This document shows positions 46,961 through 58,526 of a stretch of 64,000 nt of DNA, piece after piece (within the stretch, counting starts at the first letter, position 1; the number at the start of each line of letters is the position of its first letter). The stretch comes from Combretum micranthum (taxonomy: Eukaryota > Streptophyta > Magnoliopsida > Myrtales > Combretaceae): assembly GCA_024138025.1 (NCBI GenBank), contig JAMXBD010000366.1, positions 868,001-932,000 of the forward strand, in the 5' to 3' direction. A program made the position numbers and the translations under genes. The notes under the pieces were generated by a model that saw nothing but the letters and a program-made list of their open reading frames with translations, did not search any database and was not told where the DNA came from.

Positions 46961-48574
46961 TATACAAATACAACATATTTACTCTTATTTTAAGTGGACT
47001 TAACCCATCTTCTAACAAGCTCACACAAACTTATCAACCAAGCCCATATTCCTTCATAGGTTTTTATTTCTGAATTAGAGTTTGCTCTAATTTTACTTAT
47101 ATACAAGTCCATTTCTTAAAATTTTTTCCATGAGGAATTTTTTATGTGTAATAGAAGTGCACAATAGCCATTAAAGCTCCTTCTAAGCTTGATCACAACC
47201 TTGCCCACAACATGGATACAGAAATACTTGAAAGCAAGCTTGAAATCTAGGATATACGACTTAAAATCTGAACCTCAATTGGGTCTCGAACTTGAAGGCT
47301 ACAACACAATTAACCATCAAGAATGAATTTATGACTTTCATAGTTAAAACCATTCGTTTTCATGATGAGAATATTTCCAAGAACATTATTTTGCTGGAAT
47401 CCAATAGTACTTCAATTGACTCTCAGACCATTCACGAGACAAATAATCTATTAATGTCCAGGAAATGACCACTCTAAGTTTCACAAAAAATGAAAAATAA
47501 TGATAATAGAACAAGAACAGAACCAATTTATTATGGATATAAGATATTTTTTTCCGACCAAAATGGATATAAGATTGAATGAGGAAATTTTTTATGCATG
47601 AAAGCACAAAAAATTAGTAGAAAAGACTTAAAGGTAAGATACTGATCATTTCAAGACAAGCTATCTTTATGCATACATCCCAGACAAATGCATAAAGAAA
47701 GATCATCAGCTCAAGATAGTATATTATAATGATCATCTCCGATAGTATCAAACTTTAGGTTCAAACTTAGTTCAAGCTCATTACAATACTAAGTCATGAC
47801 TGTGATTCAAAACCATCATGAAGATCAGTAGCTCAAGATAAGAGTTTGTTCAAATATTCTCTGATGGTACAAAACTCCCAAAATACCAAACTTAATAGCT
47901 ACAACCTCTACGATATAAGGAGTACCTTGGAGACCTATGGTATACTCTATTTTGGACAAGAAAAATAGAGCTGAAATTACTATACCTGGGACTTCCAATT
48001 TTTCTATAAAGGAAGCTTTCCTTGGGGCTTCCATTTTGTGTCAAAGTTGCATAGCAAAAATTGAAACCAAATTCCTAAGAAAATGTAAGTTACATCTTTA
48101 ATAACAACATTCCCATGTTATTGTCTATAAAAGAATCCGTTTCAAACTCTTTTTAAATGAATTGAGTTTCACGTTCAAGCCTTGACAAACTAAACAATGA
48201 GCTTCAGTAGAGAAATTGAGCGCCTATTGGGCCGATGATAGCAGAACCAAACAGTTGCAGTAATGATTCTTTATTTGTTATTAGTTCGACAAAGAAGAAG
48301 CCTTAGGAAATGAACTTGTATATAAGATAAATTTAGAGAAACCCATGTTTGAAGAAGAAAAGTCGATGAAGGAACTATGGGCTTGCATTGCTAATTTAGG
48401 TGGGCTTGGCCTTGAATATGAGTTTAAAATTCTTTTAAATAACAACATAATATTATAAAATAAATTATAATAAATAAAAATTAGTACGTTGTCACGTCAG
48501 AGTTAAGAAATAAATAGAAAAAGTTAAGATGCCACATCAGATGACATCTTTTAAAGGTAATAAGGAAAAATAAG
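46961..48574. other. Intergenic DNA, no recognised gene
   Basis: A 69-codon minus-strand open frame at 47825-48034 (MEAPRKASFIEKLEVPG...) has no stop and a gene-like composition but matches no family I know. Nothing else stands out. Confidence 0.35.
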
Positions 48575-48790
48575 AATAGTATGGGGTGAAACATGTGTCT
48601 ACCTATATTACATTAAAAAATTACCGTGTATAATTGTTACAAAAAAAATTATAGTGCAAAATCGTGTTTTTAAGTCAGGATATAAGAAATTTATGAAGAA
48701 ATCACATTTATGAAACATGATATAATGTTTTTATACCATACCTAAATTGCGTTTTATCACCATGATATGCTATTTTGAAAGCAAATTGCA
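48575..48790 (+). repeat. AT-rich repeat family, truncated outlying copy
   Basis: GGGGTGAAACATGTGTCTACC, GTGCAAAATCGTGTTTTTAAG and TATAATGTTTTTATACCATACC follow in the order of the tandem units; the C/T tract is absent. Confidence 0.5.
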
Positions 48791-49917
48791 TTTTCTTTTT
48801 GTGATAAAAGAGGGTACAATGAAAAAGTTTCATGGCGATGTTGTTGTATCCTTAGCATGTGATGTGCTAATTAAAATAACTATTAGGGATGCATATAGTA
48901 TAGATGTTATTATGTTAACCAAGGACAATGCATGTAAAGGAAGACCAAGAGAGAGAGACAAAAAAGATAATGTGACCTGTTTATAGATGTCTCCTAAGGT
49001 TGGATTTGAATAGACCCGATTCGGACTAGTACTAACGGGTCCAAGCATGGACCTACCCATTAGAGTCGTGGGTCCTAACCGGTTCTTCTCTCACGGACCC
49101 GCTCGAATTGGCAGGTCCAAACCATGAAATAAAAAAAAAAAACAGCTCAGCAAAGTAAATTGTAACCGTTGGAACTAAAAGAAATTTTTCTGAGCAGGTG
49201 ATTGAAAGTCAATGAGAATATGAAAAGTAAAGGCATGCAAACAGTGAAAAGCTTCATCAGAAGCAAAGTTACCTTGGTACACTGCACCTATTTGGCTTTA
49301 ATTGCAAATTTGCAAGACACATGAATGAGAATAATTGAGTAGCAGACAATTGCTTTTGTCACAACAAATATTTATCCACCTTGTGTTGTGCAAAATTATT
49401 TGACCTATTTCAGCTGGATTTACGGAACACCAATTTAACAATTGATAATTTGCAAAGCACGATGCGGATATTACCGGACTTTGTCGGTCTACTCTACATT
49501 GGCATTTTGAGTTGAGGCAAACATAAATGAAAAAAATTTTCAAACTTCCAAAATTTGAACATTCATCCTGTGTGCTTCTATGTCACAACCATGTTTAATA
49601 TAGGCAACATGTTATAACATTTCTAGATAATCAAAAGAAAAAAAAATGCTTTTGCACTTAAATTTAATAAATAAAAAAATCATACTACATTCAGTCACTA
49701 AACAATTACACTTTTTATGCGTTTTAGGTCACTCATAATATATAACTCGTCTCTTGTTAAAAAAAATTCACAAATTTATTTATAGTTGTAGCCTAGGTTT
49801 CTTTGCTTTTCTTGCAATTCGACAGTTATATATATATATATATATGTGTATTTTTTTTAAGGAATGAAATAGTATCATTTTTTCATTGTAGCTTCTCAAG
49901 AAAGAGTGCTAATAAAG

Positions 49918-51600
49918 GCAAAGCCCTATGTCTTCATCATACTCAAAACATAGGTGCCAAGAACGTAGGCACCACATGACGGATGAAGATATGGAGTTCT
50001 TCGATTTCGGTGATAATCCTAATATAGATGAAGTGTAGCAAGTTAGATACCTTATTATCCTGGTCGACTTTGAGCAAAGAACCCCATTTATCATCCAATT
50101 GGCGAAGACAAGACACAGGAGTTGGATGATCTTGACAATGTAATGGAAAAGGCGATAGAAGAGAAGGCAAAAGTCGGTGCGGAAGCAAAATGAACCACTT
50201 GCCGCACCTAATTCAGATTAGCCATCATGCCCTCTAAAGTCATTTTATTTTTACCGTGCATTTTGGGAAAATCGAAGGTCTCGATGACAAGACTCGAGGG
50301 TTTTAAAACTATTGCATGTCGAGTTATGCATGGAATAGTGGAGATGGATAAGAGATTGAATCGGGTCGACAACAACTACTGGGGAGTAGTAATGGTGCTA
50401 AAAAGAAGTAATGTTGTTTCGATTTAATGAAGAAGTACTAGGATGCCCTCGCGAAGATGATTAGAGGCATGCCCCTTGGTATGGGTTCTAGTCAATATCA
50501 AAACTTGAGGCATTGCCATGCAAACATTCTAAATCCATAAGCGTGACCTTATGGTGTAATAGAGATGCATCGATGCATTAGACAGCTCTACAGGGATGGT
50601 AAACTGGAGCTTAAAGGTATTTTCAATAATCTTGATACGTGTGTTTTCATTTATTTTGACATTTGGACCAACAATGGAGCGGGAATTCATATATAGGTAT
50701 CACTTGCTATTGGGTAGATGACCGGTGGATACTAAACAAGCATATAATTGTATTAAGAAAAATAGATGGCGTAAACACTACATAAAAACATATATTCAAC
50801 CATAAGCCAGTTTTTGCATACTGTTTCTTAATAGAAAAAATATTTCAATTAGCTTTGACAATGTGTTGGCAAATGCTATGAGTGTGAATGACTTTCAAAA
50901 CCTTTGCGAACACATGCTCGGTGGTACTTTTTTCCATATTAGATGTGAATATCACATCTCTAGTTTGTGTGTAAAAAGTGGATTGGACTCGCTAAAAGTA
51001 AGGTACTCACCTATTAAATTGACTATTGATTACATAACTAATCATCCATCATTAAATAGAGCATGGAAAAAATATATTAAGGAATAAAGCCAAGGAAATT
51101 TAAAAAAGACATATGCACTAGTGGAAATCAACTTATCAACTTCTCACGAGTATAATGGACTATAAAAATTTGTTGTGTTAATTTGCTATTACACACATGC
51201 TAAACATGCCATTGCGTCATAATGAATGGCTTACATGTACTAATTTGCTTTCTCTATTGAAGGTATTTTATGATTGTACAAAGACATTTTCTTAGGTGTA
51301 TACTCCTATTGTTCACCTTTTTTTTGCTAAAAGCACTAAATACTGCAGACACTTTAGCGAGATTCTGATATGATGCAGTGTTGCACATGAGTGTGTAAGA
51401 CATGATACGCAAGTGGTTTTCCTATCATCGCCACATCCCAATGATATATAATGTTGTATGGGTATTAGACGCATGTCGCAGATTTGAAGGTCTTGGTAAA
51501 CTATTGGAAAAGTATTACGAGCATACTGACACTTTGTTAGAAGATGCGGACATGTACTCTGTTAATTATATTTCTGTTGTGTGAGAGACAAAATTAGTTT
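49918..51600 (+). pseudogene. hAT-A transposase, N-terminal and central part
   Basis: Pieces include an acidic start (MTDEDMEFFDFGDNPNIDEV), the catalytic-region phrase FDIWTNNGAGIHI (about 50660), and ANAMSVNDFQNLCEHMLGG then FFHIRCEYHISSLCVKSGLD (50869-50985), the H-R-C--H---L--K-GL block of hAT proteins. KWFSYHRHIPMIYNVVWVLD (51408-51470) and LYNQFSQKYA (51608-51637) follow. Stops and frameshifts lie between them. Without the hAT-B insert, the coding sequence continues at 56108. Confidence 0.7.
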
Positions 51601-51628
51601 CAATTAAATTGTACAACCAATTTAGTCA

Positions 51629-54600
51629 AAAATATGCATGGTTGTCAAATTCGAGTTCCACTTATAATCGCCAAGGGTTCGTAAAAAAGGAATGTAGAAT
51701 CAAAACGTAGAATTATAAGATTCTACAATCGACGTAACTTTGCTTGCAAATATTGTAAATATACTTACTTTACTAATAAAATCATCAAATAAAACATGAA
51801 AATAAAGAAATTTAGCATCAAGCTTAGTTACAATTCACAAGTCAATAAAACTTATGCACTTAATAGTGCGGATAATCAAACATAAGTTGTCATGGTAATA
51901 CTTAATAGTAATACATTAATTCATAATATAAATACTTGAAACAACATTCGCAATGCAAAATGCAATCCTACATAAATTATTATAGCGAAATACAAAACTA
52001 AAACAAATCATCAAAGCTACCATTAGCTCTCTCATCTCCATCCTCATCATCATCGTCTTCTTGATCATCATCAATATCAACATCATGATTACTACCAATA
52101 GTGTCTATATCCTCTAAATTATCCATTCGTGCTTGATCTTCAGCAACATCAATATCTTGGATCTCCAAATCATCTTGACTCTTACTTCCACGATTCTCTA
52201 AATCTATAAGTGCACCAACATCTTCCATATCTTCATTATCTTTTTCCCTTCCCTCAGCACTTAGAATATTCAACAAATCCTCATTTGATGAATTAAACAT
52301 ATCTTCTTCCTCTACAATCCATTCATCATCAGATGAGAGATCATCCACTATAAAGTCAACAATACAATCATTTTTTCTATTACTCTTCTCTTTTAATTTC
52401 AAATTATGCATCACAAACATTGGATCATTTATCTTTTGCTAGTACAACCTATTTCTTCTTTTTGTATGAACTTGAAATTGAAAGGTTATATATAAGAGTA
52501 ATTGTATCAATAATAGATAGAATGAAAGATAAAATAGAAAAATTATTTGCATCATACCATTTCAAATGCACACCAATTACGCTCACAACCGGAAGAACTA
52601 CAAGTCAAACTCAATACACGAATAGCAAACTTTTATAGTTCTGGGCATTCATCTCTATTTGAATCCTACCATTTTGCTGGAGATTTTTTGTCTCTTGCTA
52701 ACCTTGCAGCCTTAATGCTAAATTATCCTTTAGCATCCTTAAATTGTTCAAGTTGAATATTAATCTGCATTAGAGACCATGTGATGTAGGCAATCATATT
52801 GTCCTATTTTAACCTAAGCATCAACTTTGAAGCTACGACTATAATGGAAATGAGGATTTAAGTAATAGGCTACATCATGCAATGGTCTGTGAAGTTGAAG
52901 CTCCCATCTCCTATCAATGATCTTCAACACATGTTCATAACTACATCAAATAAATTATATATGATCATATGGCACATTTTAGAAAATTAAACTTTAAAAT
53001 ACAATTTGAAAAGAAGTATAGATTGTATAGTTAATAAGTTACAATATTACCTCTTCTTTGTGTTGTTAAAATTTGTTTTGATTTTTTCTTTGGCATTATC
53101 CATTTCTAGATAAATGAAGCCCATAGCTGGGTCATCTGAATCCACCAATCTAAGTACTTTAATAAGAGGAAAAGCAGCTTTAAGGTAAGTAGTAATATTG
53201 TTCCAAAATCTACTATCTAAAACCAGCTGTTGAATCCGCTTTCCATCTTGTGTTTTTGCATACTTATGGACTTTCACGTATTGAAAGTGAACACACTCAT
53301 CAATGCACCCTTTTGATCATTAAGGCAACCCAATGTCAAATAAGAAGTTACAAAGCGAGTTGCACTAGGCCTAACCAAGTCCCTTTTTTTTTTTTGTGAA
53401 ATGCCATAGCATTGAGATGAGTATAGTTATAGAGTAAATATATGTGGTAATTCTCTTCCCTTTTGCAATTGTTGTAAGATGGATATTCAATTCCTTCTCA
53501 AAGTCCTCTATAATCAAATCAATACAATGTGCTGCACAAGGTGTCTGATATAAACTTTTTCTTTTCTCCATCAATCTTTCTCCAGACGCTTTATAACTTG
53601 CGACATTATTAGTAACTACTTGAACAACATTCTCCTCGCCAACTTTCTCTACAATATTGTCTAATATATCAAAGACCTTTATCAGCTGTTTTGTAGATAT
53701 CAAAAGTATCCAAAGAAGTTAAGAAGACAGTTCTTTTAGGGCTATTTACTAACAAATTGCATATAGAGCGCCTCTTTTTATTAGTCCACCCATCTAGCAT
53801 AATGGAACTACCCGTTTTCTTCCATCCTGCATTATAATCCTCAAGTGATTCCATTGTTCGAGCTACTTCTTTCTTCACATATGTTACCCTTAGCTCATGA
53901 TAGGAAGGAGGTTGAAGTCCACAACCATATCGACAAATCACCTCAAGCATCTTTGTGAACTCTGGATTTTTCACACGATTAAATGGAATTGCACTAGTAT
54001 AAAAAACCCAAGCAATTTGTTGGCAACAATCTTCTCTTAATTCTTTCTTCATGAATTGGTTCATGGTTGTTTGGTTTTGCTTTATTCCACCACTTTTCTT
54101 TTTGAAGAAGATATCAATGGCATTCCTTCCTTTTTGCCTATAAGGCAGCTGTACTATCTCATCATCATCAGATCCGTCAATTCCATAAATTTGCTTTCTT
54201 TTCCTTTATGTCGCTTCTGCTGCTTTTGCTAATAGCGTCATCATTTGCTTTTTAACATTATCAGGCACACTCATACAAGGCTCTACATCTCTATGTATAC
54301 AAGCCAAATGATTCTTAAATCTAAAAATGCCACCACGGATAACTTTGTCACAATACTTACATTTTACTCTTTTTCTATTGTTGTCAACATCAATTCCATG
54401 CTGCCAACCAACATCAGATCTATTTCTTGGAGCATTTTTCCTTTTAGCATTTTCTTTAGATGATTTGGAAGTTGACATTTCTAGTTCAACTCAATCACTA
54501 CTTATGTCACTATAAAGAAAAAATATAAAATTAAAATCAGGGGGCAAGCTCAAATAATTTCAAACCTAATTTATTAATTTAACAGTGGGATTGTGGAAAA

Positions 54601-56107
54601 AAATAGCATACATATTTGATAATAGAAGAATCAATAATGGATAACCCCCATGCCTATAACAAGATACAAGGTAACTCTAGGCCATCAAATTAGAATCAAG
54701 CCCCTGTTATTTCATTATACTTTATTTTTCAATACAAGGTTCAAGCATTAAACACATACTAATTGCTTTTAAATCCAACTGTCAAATAAAGATGAGCTAT
54801 TGCACAACTATTATGTTGCTCATCATTGATTCAAGCATCTACATAGTCTCTGTACAGTGTACAAGATGCAAGGGTGAGACTTTATCTATAGTTTATAGTT
54901 CTATACATATGCTGCATATCCTCCCCCATTCACCAGTTGACTAGAGAAGCATTTTGCTGCACCGAGGTAAGCTCATTTTACAACCATCAGTCTATCATAT
55001 CTTTCTTAGCAGTAGTTTCTAGTTTGTATTGTACTAAAATGATCATATCTTATTGCCTCCCATACTTCCAAAATCCTAGTTAATCAAAGCATTATTCTAG
55101 TTTGTTAGAGAGATCAAAACTGGGTAAAAGCACACACACGTTTGGGAACAAATCAAAATACAACAAACTGGAAAATAACAAGTTAACAACAGCAAAAGCC
55201 AGAACTTGATAAAATCATGCAAAAAAAAAAAAAAACGAAAAAAAAAAAAGAAACTTGAAACCTAGGATTCGCATTGCATATGATATGTAAAATAGGCACT
55301 AAAAAGTTCATGTTCATCAACAAAATTAAATAAATCTGGGTTATCTAACACCTAGACTTAGATTAGATATGAGAACAGGGGAAATTGGAAAAAACTCACT
55401 TGGATGGAGACTGAAATTGGTTTCCTTCAATCTCCACCAAACAACACGCGACATACCAGAACGAATAAGAGGAGTCGACGATGACCAAATTGAGCTGAGC
55501 GAACCCATCACACCAGAAGTCAACTCTAGAACAATGACCAGCACGGTAGCATCGGTTGATCGATGATGGTTTGGCTACGCGCTCAGAAAAAAAATGAGCT
55601 GATGATAGTGATTGATGAGTGAAGTCTGATGCGTGATGAACTGATGAAGATCAAACTTTGATGCGTGATGAACTGATGAAGATTGAAATATCAAACTCGA
55701 TGACAGTGATTGATGAAGAACAAACTCAAAGACGTATAAGGAAAATAAAAACCTAAAATGTTATGTCCTTTGTGTTTTTGCTTTACCTTTACTGCTTTGA
55801 AGTTTTTGTTTTTCCTTCCTTTTAGTAATAAAATAAAATTCAAGATTTTAAGAGCAGACAGAGGATAGAGGGCTGTCCTTTTCATTGGCGGCCTATGACT
55901 TGATTTTTAACATTAGAATTCAAATGTGGACAGGAGCAAACTCGGTAAAATCGGGTGCATTCAACCGTTTGAACCGACTTTACGTTTTTAACTCACAATT
56001 CTAGAGTGAGTTTACCACAAATCTGATTTTTTACATGAGTTGAATCGAAAGAAGCTCACAAAATTGTAAACTTGTAAAAACGCAAGTTTGACAACTATGA
56101 ATATATG
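51629..56107 (-). mobile_element. hAT-B: hAT element nested in hAT-A
   Basis: The element 51637-56099 (4,463 bp) starts CATGGTTGTCAAATTCGAG and its reverse-complemented right end reads CATAGTTGTCAAACTTGCG (17 of 21 terminal bases agree). It is flanked by AAAATATG (51629-51636) and AATATATG (56100-56107), a 7/8 match to an 8-bp hAT TSD. The insertion interrupts hAT-A coding sequence. Confidence 0.8.
51998..54478 (-). pseudogene. hAT-B transposase (BED finger, DUF659, hAT dimerisation)
   Basis: Minus strand, N to C. A BED zinc finger at 54206-54478 (VKCKYCDKVIRGGIFRFKNH, then H-R-D). A DUF659 region at 53669-54064 (IPFNRVKNPEFTKMLEVI, GSSIMLDGWTNKKRRS). VQVVTNNVASYKASGERLM with TPCAAHCIDLIIEDF (53460-53620). 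LDSRFWNNITTYLKAAFPLI (about 53150-53215). The dimerisation core LSLTCSSSGCERNWCAFEM (about 52550-52610). An Asp/Glu-rich tail ends at 51998. Damage: an in-frame TAA at about 54206 and frameshifts near 53675 and 53398, plus later stops. The family cuts and pastes its own element; this copy cannot make a full protein. Confidence 0.85.
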
Positions 56108-56495
56108 GAGGTCAGAGATCGGTTAGTCCTTTTTCGACCCTCATTTGAAAGATCGTTTGCGGATGACCTTGCCCCAAAAAGTATAAAAGTGGAACAAGTA
56201 GTACCAAATGTGCCTAACTTGACTGATGCCTTAACACATATTTTAAGTTTGATGATAACACCAATGTTAAGGACCTTGACATTTTGGAATGGTGAAAACA
56301 TCACAGAAGGACATTCCCAATTCTATCATGCATAGCAAGACAGGTGCTTGTAGCTCCACCCTCAATTGTTGTGGTAGAGCAAGTGTTTATAGTGCATATA
56401 ATATTTTGGATGACCACAAGGCATATATAACACTGATAACGGTAGAAGCAGTTGCATGCATTGACGACTGGAGTAAGAAAGAAATATGGTTGTAA
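56108..56495 (+). pseudogene. hAT-A transposase, C-terminal dimerisation part
   Basis: In shifting frames: LTFWNGENITEG (about 56275), FPILSCIARQVLVAPPS (about 56320) and a VVVEQ-F stretch, then NILDDHKAYITLITVEAVAC with IDDWSKKEIWL (56405-56492). This is the hAT C-terminal block (L-WW---------L---A---L--P-S-V--E--FS--G----R--L----EA---DW). It completes the protein started at 49918. Confidence 0.7.
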
Positions 56496-57040
56496 GAGAT
56501 TGCCGTGGTGACTAATGAGAAATATGAATACTTTAGTTATTACAACTCTTTAGGAGGAAGCACTGCAGTGGGCTCTCCTGACCAAATCGGAGGTAAGTAA
56601 GTGCTATGATTTTGTTAGGATACAAATACAATACACATACTATAACAAACTATTTTTATAAAATAAGAATTCTAAATTGGTGTTTTCCAAAATAGATAGG
56701 TCAGTAAATACCTTTTTCAGAAATTGTTGGACGCAAATTATTTATGTAAGATTAGTACAAAATTATTAATCACCTAAAGTTGACATTATAATTTACAATT
56801 AAAATCAACGAACACATTAAAGATTTTATAGTGTCTCACTTAAATTGAAATGCCTTGGGCTTTTTTTTTGTTGGATCATGAACGGTTCAAAATCGTGTAG
56901 ACCTGTCCTATGAATTGATCGGTCCACTGCTCTTTTCCTCTCCCACCAATTAGATGGGGCGATTCTAGGTCATCCCTTTATGGACTTAAACCCGAAGGGT
57001 CCGGTCTTGGTTGAATCTAATCCGAACTGAAAAACTGGTA

Positions 57041-57679
57041 CATGTGTTAAAGGATAAAAAGAGTAAAAAGTAGAAAGAGAGATGAGATAATTTATTATAT
57101 ATGGGAAACACAAGTCACGACTTTGTGACCATATGCCTGTAATTAATTTTAATTTACATGTAATTAGTATCCACTCTAGATAAAAAATTATTCAAGTAAT
57201 TATTTTAAATCATAAAATCTTGTATTCTGCCTTTAATAATGCTAACCTTTAATTATATTGATAAATTTTCAGGTCATCACTTTGAAATAATTTCATGTTT
57301 GTAGTTCTAATTGAAATTAATTACTTATTTAAGATAAAAATAAAAATAATTACCAATATACAGTTGCTAAATCGCGTGTATAAATCATGATATACAAATA
57401 TTCTACGATTTACTTTATATCGCGTTTTGTAGTCACGATATTCGCATGAATATCGCGTTTACAAAACGAGATTTACACAAAAAAAAAAGATTCAAATCAC
57501 GATTAACAATCGCGATATGCGATTAACTCCTATATCGCGATTAGTGATATAGCAACAATATATAAACTTTATATCATGTTTTATTCCCATGATTTACATG
57601 TAAATTATTATATCCTCTTTGGTAAATACAATTTTATTATGTTATATTAGTAATTAATTTCATTAAAATCCTAGACATG
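57041..57679. repeat. AT-rich repeat with dense ATCGCGAT-type motifs
   Basis: Shares AAAATAATTACCAATATACA and GTAAATACNATTTTATT-type phrases with the 33.8-48.8 kb family, and has TATATCGCG, AATCACGATT, AATCGCGATATGCG and TATCGCGATTAGTGATAT in quick succession. 57424-57469 can fold into a hairpin with 21-nt arms (CGTTTTGTA...TACAAAACG outside, GATATTC-GCAT-GAATATC inside). Confidence 0.55.
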
Positions 57680-57689
57680 TATTAAACTA

Positions 57690-57915
57690 GGGATGTAACC
57701 AGGTCGGGTTTCGGGCGGGTTATATGAATCCAAACCCGAACCCGCTACCCTATACAACATACCAAACCCGACCCTATAACCCTGTAGGGTTTTTCCTCTA
57801 AATCCAAACCCACCCTACAGGGTTTACCCTAAAACCCGAGACCTGCCCGAATACCCGCCCGATCTATTAACCCGATTACCCGCCCGACTACCCGCCTATT
57901 TATTCACCTAAACCC
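57690..57915. repeat. hAT-C left subterminal ACCCG repeat cluster
   Basis: More than fifteen copies of CCCG or CGGG, mostly as AACCCG, ACCCGCCCGA or GGGCGGG, in 225 bp of otherwise AT-rich DNA. In Ac-type elements clustered subterminal motifs are transposase binding sites. Confidence 0.75.
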
Positions 57916-58526
57916 GCCCCCTTTATTTATTTATTTATTTCAATAGATTCAACAATTTTTAGCTAATAAAATAATAATCTTAATTAAGTGTTTCAATTTA
58001 TTTTCAAATTGTGTAATGAATCAAGAGACATATAAATTGAAACACTTAATAACAATCCTCATGCAAACATATAACAATCAAACATAAATACATCACTTAA
58101 ACCAATTTTTAATAACAAGTTGTAAAATCCTTAAGTAGTTTAATAAACATAAAAGAAAAACATCTTGGAGCTCCTCCATGTCTTCTTCCTCTCCTTGCCC
58201 TTTTAACATCTCTTCACACAAATGCCCTGTGACATACAAGGAAAAGATATGAATTAGAAATTTAAAACTCACTAAACAAAGCTTACTAGCTTTATAAAGG
58301 AATACTAGTAAATTATTATACTATGAATGACATGTGTAATACTAATAATGAAAACACAAAGATAGACAGAGTGAAAAATACTAACACTTACTTGGCTTTA
58401 ATCATCTATAGCATCATCCATTGATATCTAACCTCTCAAGCTCATCTTCTAGCTTACATATATATATCATCACCTACAAAAAGATAAAAATGCTAAATAA
58501 AATAAGTATGGGAATAATGAAGAAAG

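Larger units (their letters stand above)
48990..57040 (+). mobile_element. hAT-A: old hAT element, split by hAT-B
   Basis: Transposase remains on the plus strand at 49918-51600 and 56130-56495 are separated by the hAT-B insertion. The outer ends are only approximate: TTGGATTTGAATAGACCC near 49004 and the reverse complement of the region near 57025 (TCGGATTAGATTCAACC) form weak, imperfect inverted repeats. No outer 8-bp TSD could be found. Confidence 0.55.

Noticed and set aside
47825..48034. 69-codon frame MEAPRKASFIEKLEVPG... as a gene
   Set aside because: No recognisable family, no splice-supported extension and repeat-rich surroundings; noted only as an unknown.
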